Part shown: positions 7,651-11,733 of the stretch, in pieces
Layout of the letters: the number at the start of each line of letters is the position of its first letter
How positions within the stretch are numbered: the first letter of the stretch is position 1
Assembly (NCBI GenBank): GCA_036794395.1
Contig: DAIRGS010000228.1
Span: forward strand, 1 to 11,733
Source of the DNA: DASXMX01 sp036794395
GTDB lineage: Bacteria > Planctomycetota > Phycisphaerae > Tepidisphaerales > Tepidisphaeraceae
Reading direction: 5' to 3'
Length of the DNA: 11,733 nt
Notes under the pieces: model-generated
Database searches by the model: none
What the model was told of the DNA's origin: nothing
The model's input: the letters and a program-made list of their open reading frames with translations, nothing else
Program-made: the position numbers and the translations under genes

Positions 7651-7980
7651 ATGCTCGCCAATCTCCTTGGCTCAATTAACAAAGAACTTGTTCTGGTTTT
7701 TCTCGCCGCCCGCAACCGCGGCTACGCACGGCAGATCGCGCGCTTCTTTGACACGCCGCTTTCTCCGATTCAATACGCGCTCGACAGGCTCGAAATTGCC
7801 GGCGTGCTGATTAGCCGGCTAGTTGGGACCACCCGCGAATACGAATTCGATCCCCGATACGCGGCGCGCTCCGAACTTCTCCAATTGCTCAATCGCGCCC
7901 TTGATCTGTATCCGTCGAAGCTTCGCGATGAACTGCGGGAGTATCGTGCGCGCCCGCGCCGGCGAGGCAAGCCGCTTTAG
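7651..7980 (+). CDS. Small winged-helix DNA-binding protein (MarR/ArsR-like), orphan regulator
   Basis: A 109-residue protein. Residues 8-70 read as a winged helix: a first helix NKELVLVFLAARNRG, then YARQIARFFDTPLSPIQYAL as the helix-turn-helix, LDRLEIAGVLISRL as the helix leading into the wing, and TTREYEFDPRY as the wing strand. After a Leu-rich helix (74-88) the tail is strongly basic (RARPRRRGKP). Proteins of this shape are often found beside nucleotidyltransferase or other toxin-like genes, but no such partner is present here. AGG at 7640-7642 is a modest ribosome binding site. It sits between the export adaptor and its likely permease, so it may regulate that system. Its stop codon is 1 bp from the end of the convergent zinc-ribbon gene. 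The fold is fairly certain; the function is unknown. Confidence 0.8.
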   Translation: MLANLLGSINKELVLVFLAARNRGYARQIARFFDTPLSPIQYALDRLEIAGVLISRLVGTTREYEFDPRYAARSELLQLLNRALDLYPSKLRDELREYRARPRRRGKPL

Positions 7981-7981
7981 T

Positions 7982-8314
7982 TTAACGGCAAACGGTCGTT
8001 CCGCATTCCGGGCACACACCGCTCGTGCTGCCTGTCACGTCATATTCGCAGTTCGCACAACACCCAAATCGCGGTCTTCGACGAAGTGACTTCCATGTCT
8101 CCCGTATGGAAATCACAAGGAGCCCGATTCCAGATACTGGCATCGCAGTAAGTGTGAAGACCACAAGCAGCTGCGACGCCCCGACGGGAATTCTGAAGCC
8201 AAACAAGTATTGCGGCACATCAATGTTCAATGAGAAGTGGGATCCAATAACGATTAGCCAAGCCGCAGAATGCACGCCGAACAGGACGATGAAGATTGTT
8301 CGAGCGCGGGTCAT
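7982..8314 (-). CDS. Small two-helix membrane protein with C-terminal zinc ribbon
   Basis: A 110-residue protein not recognised as a named family. Two hydrophobic segments (about 7-25 and 45-70) suggest a hairpin in the membrane, with a basic stretch (RETWKSLRRRPR) after the second. The tail has a zinc-ribbon pattern: C86-A-N-C89, then EYDVTGSTSGV, then C101-P-E-C104. Two further cysteines, C85 and C109, flank it. The CxxCxYDxTGxxSGxCPECG spacing is a motif I associate with planctomycete proteins, where it is often attached to small membrane domains. Placement of the basic stretch suggests the ribbon faces the cytoplasm. The gene is convergent with the winged-helix gene with 1 bp between their stops. 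The start at 8314 has only a weak ribosome binding site. Function unknown. Confidence 0.75.
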   Translation of the reverse strand: MTRARTIFIVLFGVHSAAWLIVIGSHFSLNIDVPQYLFGFRIPVGASQLLVVFTLTAMPVSGIGLLVISIRETWKSLRRRPRFGCCANCEYDVTGSTSGVCPECGTTVCR

Positions 8315-8323
8315 CCGATTATT

Positions 8324-8593
8324 CTAAATGGCCGTGCGCGATTCCGCGCCATTGCTTTTAAGTGGCACGGCCTTCCAGGCCGTGGTCGGGGTCGCTTCGG
8401 GTCCTGCGACGTGTGAGAGGTGGCAAAACCAACTCGCCGTAACCGGGCATTTTCTGGCGTTAATGCAAAAGGTTGTCCAACTGCCGAAACTTGGTTTTCC
8501 CACATTTAACCCGTCGCTGGAGGTCATCTCCCTTGATCATGCGCTGGAAGCCACATGCCACGAAAAGGCGCGGAATCGCGCACGGTCATTTAG
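8324..8593. repeat. 270-bp fold-back (MITE-like or BIME-like) element
   Basis: The ends are 27-bp inverted repeats, 8324-8350 and 8567-8593, matching at 26 positions. The symmetry continues inward: 8356-8378 resembles the complement of 8544-8566, and 8406-8433 pairs with 8490-8517 at 22 of 28 positions without gaps. A small hairpin GCATT/AATGC (8447-8451/8462-8466) marks the apex. Inside the left arm is a perfect 8-bp hairpin CACGGCCT/AGGCCGTG (8366-8384). No clear target-site duplication was seen, and there is no transposase. The whole stretch is an imperfect palindrome, so a transcript across it would fold on itself. It fills most of the 364-bp gap between 8314 and 8679. Confidence 0.8.
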
Positions 8594-8678
8594 CGAGGAC
8601 GCTGGCGCGCGGGGGTTAGATCGTCGCATCATATTGCTTGCATTCGACCGAAGACTCCCAAAGATCACCCGGAGCTCT

Positions 8679-9926
8679 ATGCGCTGGTTCATCACATTCC
8701 GCTACCTCCTCTCACACAAGCGCCAATCCCTGGTGTGCATCGCCGGCGTCACGATTTCAGTGACGATGTTTATTGCGATGACCGCCCTGATGGATGGGTT
8801 TACCGACAAGTTTATTATTGAGACGGTTGAGTCGTCGGGGCACATCACGATTAAGGATGAGCCGCGTGAGACGCGGACGCCGATTCTTGAGGATGCTTAT
8901 CCGAATCCGAATGCGTTGCTGGCGCTGAGCAATGTGAAGCCGCGGGATGCGATTCGGAAGATTGATAATCCGACGGGGTTATTGCGGGCGCTGGAGGCGA
9001 TGCCTGGAATTGTGGCGGCGGCGCCGGATGTGTTTGGGGATGCGATTGTCACTTACGGCACCAAGACGATGAACGTGAACGTTCATGGCATTGAGCCGGA
9101 GCGGCAGGTTCGGGTGACGACGATTGGGAATGATGTTCTGGAAGGCAGCTTCCAGCGGCTTCGCACCACAGCGGATGGGATTGTCGTGGGCAAGGGCGTG
9201 GCCGATACGCTGGGGGCACGGCTCGATGATTCGATTGTCATTGCCAGTTCGACCGGGGGGAAGACGACTGCGCGCATCGTGGGGATTTTTCGCACGGGGG
9301 TAACGCCGGTGGATTATTCGCGGGGGTATATGCTGCTTAGCTCGGCGCAGACGCTGCTGGATAAGAAGAACATCGTGAATGAAATCGTGTTGCGGACGAC
9401 CGACTACACCAAGGCGCGCGAGTACGCCGAGCAGATTGAAGGAGTGTGCGGGTACCGGACGGAAAGCTGGCAGGAATCCAACGCGAACTTTCTGAAGATC
9501 TTCAATATTCAGGCGGTCATTACCTACATCATCACAGGCGCGCTTCTGGTGGTTGCGGCGTTTGGGGTGCTGAATATTCTAATCATGGCGGTGCTGGAGC
9601 GGGTGAATGACATTGCGATCCTCCGGAGCTTTGGGCTTTCGCGTTGGGATGTGGGCGTGATCTACACGATGCAGGGGATTGTGATTGGCATCGTGGGGGC
9701 ATCCATTGGACTGGTGATGGGGAAGCTGACGATTGAGGGCCTTCGACGCATTCCCGTGACGTTGGAAGGGCTGATTCGCACCGAGGGGTTGCTCATGAGC
9801 GAGCATGCGAGCCAGTATTACATGGCGTTTGGGGCCGCTCTGATCGTGGTGATGTTCGCATCCGTGTATCCGGCGTGGCGTGCGGCCAAGTATGATCCGG
9901 TTGAGGTCATTCGTGGCGCACACTGA
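8679..9926 (+). CDS. ABC transporter permease, MacB/LolC-LolE type
   Basis: A 415-residue inner-membrane permease with the four-helix MacB/LolCE plan. The first membrane helix is at about 18-38, a large periplasmic domain spans 40-275, and the other three helices lie near 280-305, 325-350 and 381-398. Family marks are ERVNDIAILRSFGLSRWDV (307-325), the coupling region that meets the ATPase, and YPAWRAAKYDPVEVIRG (397-413) at the end. The frame is open back to 8328, but that part lies in the fold-back repeat and has no permease-like sequence. MRWFITFRYLLSHKRQ is a typical start for the family, and GGAG (8671-8674) lies 4 nt before ATG 8679. The ATPase gene overlaps its 3' end by 14 bp. The substrate is unknown; lipoprotein, lipid or small-molecule export are all possible. 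Confidence 0.92.
   Translation: MRWFITFRYLLSHKRQSLVCIAGVTISVTMFIAMTALMDGFTDKFIIETVESSGHITIKDEPRETRTPILEDAYPNPNALLALSNVKPRDAIRKIDNPTGLLRALEAMPGIVAAAPDVFGDAIVTYGTKTMNVNVHGIEPERQVRVTTIGNDVLEGSFQRLRTTADGIVVGKGVADTLGARLDDSIVIASSTGGKTTARIVGIFRTGVTPVDYSRGYMLLSSAQTLLDKKNIVNEIVLRTTDYTKAREYAEQIEGVCGYRTESWQESNANFLKIFNIQAVITYIITGALLVVAAFGVLNILIMAVLERVNDIAILRSFGLSRWDVGVIYTMQGIVIGIVGASIGLVMGKLTIEGLRRIPVTLEGLIRTEGLLMSEHASQYYMAFGAALIVVMFASVYPAWRAAKYDPVEVIRGAH
9903..9907 (+). promoter_or_regulatory. Ribosome binding site for the ATPase inside the permease gene
   Basis: GAGGT lies 5 nt before GTG 9913, within the last codons of the permease. It decides the ATPase start against the earlier in-frame GTG 9880 and ATG 9892, which lack such a site, and it implies translational coupling. 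Confidence 0.55.
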
Positions 9927-10725
9927 TTTCCCCCTCGACCCATCCGAAGCGCTGCTCCTGCGCGCTCAGAACGTTCATCGGATCCTCGGCTCGGGGGATA
10001 CCGCTAATCCTGTTCTGCGCGGGGTGACACTTGAGATCGCCCGGCGGGAGTACGTGTCGATCGTAGGGGCGAGCGGATCGGGCAAGAGCACGCTGCTGTA
10101 CCTGTTTGGTGGGCTCGATCGGCCATCGCAAGCCGATCTGGATGGCAAGATCTTTGATCCGCCGAGCCGGGTCTTTGTTCATGGGGCGGATACGCAGTCG
10201 CTGGATGACACGGCTCTCGCGCGGGTGCGCAATGAACACGTGGGATTTGTGTTCCAGTTCCATTATCTGCTCAAAGAATTTACCGCGCAGGAAAATGTGG
10301 CGCTGCCCATGCTGAAGCTTGGCCGGCTTTCGCGGTCGCAGGCCATGGAGCGGTCGGCGGATCTGCTGAGGCAGTTTGAGCTGGGTGAGAAACTCCGCCG
10401 GCCGGCCAATCGATTGTCGGGCGGTGAACAGCAGCGGGTGGCGATCGCCCGGGCGCTGGCGAACGAGCCGTCGGTTTTGCTGGCGGACGAGCCGACGGGG
10501 AATCTTGATCGGCGGAACAGCGAGCGGGTGGCTCAGATCTTCGCCGAGCTGGCGGGGAAGGGGCAGGCGATCGTGATGGTGACCCATGACATTGCGCTTG
10601 CTCAGCGGGCGGAGCGGATGATTACGATGGAGGATGGGCTGGTGGTCTCGGACAGTCTTTCGGCTTCGGGGGAGCGGGAACTAAACACGAAGGCACGAAG
10701 ACACGAAGGAATTCAGAAGGGGTGA
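9913..10725 (+). CDS. ABC transporter ATP-binding protein, LolD/MacB-type
   Basis: The 270-residue ATPase of the permease next door. All ABC motifs are present: Walker A GASGSGKST (52-60), Q-loop FVFQFHYLLKEFTAQENV with Q115, signature LSGGEQQRVAIARAL (168-182), Walker B VLLADEPTGNLD (188-199) with E193 as catalytic base, and the H-loop VTHD with H225. The FQFHYLL.EFTA.ENVALP wording is typical of the LolD/MacB branch. The stretch after Walker A (about 70-92, ADLDGKIFDPPSRVFVHG) is longer than usual for LolD. The last 13 residues (NTKARRHEGIQKG) come from a genomic CACGAAG repeat, so the native end was probably shorter. Start GTG 9913 is chosen for its ribosome binding site and 14-bp overlap with the permease. 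Confidence 0.93.
   Translation: MAHTDFPLDPSEALLLRAQNVHRILGSGDTANPVLRGVTLEIARREYVSIVGASGSGKSTLLYLFGGLDRPSQADLDGKIFDPPSRVFVHGADTQSLDDTALARVRNEHVGFVFQFHYLLKEFTAQENVALPMLKLGRLSRSQAMERSADLLRQFELGEKLRRPANRLSGGEQQRVAIARALANEPSVLLADEPTGNLDRRNSERVAQIFAELAGKGQAIVMVTHDIALAQRAERMITMEDGLVVSDSLSASGERELNTKARRHEGIQKG
10686..10709 (+). repeat. Three tandem 8-mers CACGAAGR within the ATPase 3' end
   Basis: CACGAAGG, CACGAAGA and CACGAAGG follow one another without gaps at 10686-10709. The sequence resembles dispersed 'cacgaaggcacgaag' repeats seen in many bacterial genomes. It is in frame with the ATPase gene and encodes part of its extreme C-terminus. Confidence 0.75.
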
Positions 10726-10743
10726 ATGGCCGGTCGCTTTTTT

Positions 10744-10829
10744 TCCTACTCTTACTCTTAATCCTAATCTTAATCCCATTGGCGGCGAGGCGAAGCCAGA
10801 CGAGATTAGGATTAAGAGTAAGAGTAGGA
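10744..10829. repeat. 27-bp perfect inverted repeat built from degenerate hexamers
   Basis: The arms 10744-10770 and 10803-10829 are perfectly complementary over 27 bp, with a 32-nt spacer. G-T pairs can extend the stem a few more steps outwards. From 10745 the left arm and spacer edge read as five hexamers of the form YYTAMT (CCTACT, CTTACT, CTTAAT, CCTAAT, CTTAAT), and the right arm is the reverse. The spacer has a small TTGGC/GCCA pairing. A T-run (10738-10744) sits before the left arm on the plus strand. On the minus strand the same bases put an A-run after the stem, so neither strand has the usual stem-then-T-run of a terminator. This occupies most of the 159-bp gap between the ATPase and the glycosyltransferase. 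Confidence 0.85.
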
Positions 10830-10847
10830 GAAGGTGGGATGGGTTTA

Positions 10848-10875
10848 TTGAGATTCCCGGCGGCCTTTGTACGAT
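10848..10875 (+). promoter_or_regulatory. Candidate promoter for the glycosyltransferase gene
   Basis: TTGAGA (10848-10853) and TACGAT (10870-10875) are spaced by 16 bp, matching the consensus at 5 of 6 and 4 of 6 positions. Initiation near 10882 would leave almost no leader before ATG 10885, which lacks a convincing ribosome binding site. Confidence 0.35.
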
Positions 10876-10884
10876 CTGCGGCCT

Positions 10885-11679
10885 ATGCACGAAGAGCAGC
10901 CGGTTGTGCCCGGCGCGGCGGCACCTCGGACGGCCGGGTTCGGGATCGCCATCGAAAACGCGCCGCCTGTCAAATTATCTATTGTGATCCCGGTCTACAA
11001 TGAGGCCGGCACTATCCAGTTGCTGGTGAGCATGGTGGTTGCGGCTGCGCTGCCGACGAATGTGTCGCGCGAGATCATCTGTGTAAACGACTGCTCGACG
11101 GATGGGACTGCTGGCAAGCTTGATGAGCTTCCTAAGTTCTTTCCCGGCGTGCAGTTCCAGATTGTTCATAAGCCGATGAATCAGGGGAAGGGGGCGGCGT
11201 TGCGGGATGGGTTTAAGCTTGCGACGGGGGATATCGTTCTGGTGCAGGATGCCGACCTGGAGTATGACCCGCAGGATTATGGGAAGTTGCTTGATCCGAT
11301 TTTGCGGGACAAGGCGGATGTGGTGTACGGGAGCCGGTTTATCGGCGAGCCGCATCGGGTGCTTTATTTCTGGCACAGTGTTGCGAATCGATTTCTGACG
11401 GCTTTAAGCAACATGTTTACGAACCTGAATTTGACCGATATGGAAGTATGTTACAAGGTGTTTCGGAAGGGGGTTCTGGATCAGATCTCCATCCGATGCG
11501 ACCGATTCGGGTTTGAGCCGGAAGTGACCGCGAAGATTGCCCGCATGCGGCCGCGATTGCGAATTTACGAAGTTGGCGTCGCGTATTACGGCCGGAGTTA
11601 CGAAGAAGGAAAGAAAATCACCTGGAAAGACGGCTTAAAAGCGGTGCTGGCGATTATTCGGTTCAGGTTTCGTGATTAG
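10885..11679 (+). CDS. Family 2 glycosyltransferase, DPM1/polyprenyl-phosphate sugar synthase-like
   Basis: A 264-residue GT-A enzyme that probably transfers a sugar from a nucleotide sugar to a polyprenyl phosphate at the cytoplasmic face of the membrane. Family marks are LSIVIPVYNEAGTI (31-44), ICVNDCSTDGT (65-75), NQGKGAALRDGF (99-110), the metal-binding QDADLEYDPQD (121-131, with the DAD at 122-124), VVYGSRF (146-152), LTDMEVCYKVFRKGVL (183-198) and DRFGFEPEVTAKIAR (206-220). There is no C-terminal membrane pair, so it resembles the soluble DPM1 form. ATG 10885 is preferred over TTG 10867. Sugar and lipid are not readable from sequence; mannose or glucose is likely by family. It may feed the TMTC-like enzyme in this window, which is an inference. 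Confidence 0.9.
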   Translation: MHEEQPVVPGAAAPRTAGFGIAIENAPPVKLSIVIPVYNEAGTIQLLVSMVVAAALPTNVSREIICVNDCSTDGTAGKLDELPKFFPGVQFQIVHKPMNQGKGAALRDGFKLATGDIVLVQDADLEYDPQDYGKLLDPILRDKADVVYGSRFIGEPHRVLYFWHSVANRFLTALSNMFTNLNLTDMEVCYKVFRKGVLDQISIRCDRFGFEPEVTAKIARMRPRLRIYEVGVAYYGRSYEEGKKITWKDGLKAVLAIIRFRFRD

Positions 11680-11733
11680 TCAGTGGTCAGTGGTCAGTGG
11701 TCAGTGGTCAGTGGTCAGTGGTCAGTGGTCAGT
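11680..11733 (+). repeat. (TCAGTGG)n heptamer tandem array, cut by the window end
   Basis: Starting on the base after the glycosyltransferase stop codon, TCAGTGG repeats exactly with period 7 for 54 bp (seven full copies plus TCAGT), with no variant copies. The array continues past the window, so its full length is unknown. Perfect units suggest recent slippage expansion. Such heptamer arrays are found between genes in some planctomycetes. Confidence 0.95.

Noticed and set aside
7651..7980. Antitoxin of a toxin-antitoxin pair
   Set aside because: No toxin-like gene is adjacent; the only close neighbour is a convergent zinc-ribbon membrane protein.
8328..8678. A 117-codon N-terminal extension of the ABC permease
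   Set aside because: The ATG at 8328 lies inside the left terminal inverted repeat, the peptide has no permease character, and ATG 8679 gives the normal family N-terminus with GGAG upstream.
10681..11003. Leu/Ile-rich open frames on both strands (LLLLLLILI-type peptides)
   Set aside because: They translate the hexamer inverted repeat; the hydrophobic look comes from the repeat composition, so they are not membrane proteins.
11680..11733. CRISPR array
   Set aside because: The unit is 7 bp with no spacers, and no cas genes are present.

Overview
The window looks like a piece of a planctomycete chromosome, probably from the Phycisphaerae or a relative. The best clue is a small membrane protein ending in a CxxCxYDxTGxxSGxCPECG zinc ribbon, a motif I associate strongly with that phylum. 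Supporting clues are scattered REP-like palindromes, GTG starts, and a protein joining an SPFH-like region to a propeller-like region. The phylum call is an inference from sequence style, not a database match. No rRNA, tRNA, CRISPR array, transposase or integrase was seen.

Left part (1-1426, + strand): a stand-alone ADP/ATP-dependent NAD(P)H-hydrate dehydratase (metabolite repair), then an ArsR-family regulator with a clear sigma-70-type promoter.

Middle-left (1411-6172, - strand): a Ca2+/H+ antiporter of the CAX family, followed after only 6 bp by an SPFH-like/coiled-coil/propeller protein. A pair of inverted REP-like palindromes then precedes a TMTC-like multi-membrane protein with C-terminal TPRs. 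That last gene overlaps the ArsR gene tail to tail by 16 bp.

Right part (6229-10725, + strand): a three-part ABC export system of MacAB/LolCDE type, with an HlyD-like adaptor, a permease and an ATPase. The adaptor is separated from the permease by about 1.16 kb that holds an orphan winged-helix regulator, the convergent zinc-ribbon membrane protein, and a 270-bp fold-back element. The long open frame into the permease starts inside this element, so the true start is much later, at 8679. The permease and ATPase genes overlap by 14 bp and are probably translationally coupled.

Far right (10726-11733): a long inverted repeat made of degenerate hexamers, a DPM1-like family 2 glycosyltransferase, and a (TCAGTGG)n array that runs off the end of the window. 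The glycosyltransferase could supply the lipid-linked sugar that a TMTC-like enzyme needs, but that link is speculative.

The most noteworthy items are the SPFH-propeller protein coupled to a cation antiporter, the fold-back element in the split export operon, and the variety of unrelated repeat families in the gaps between genes.
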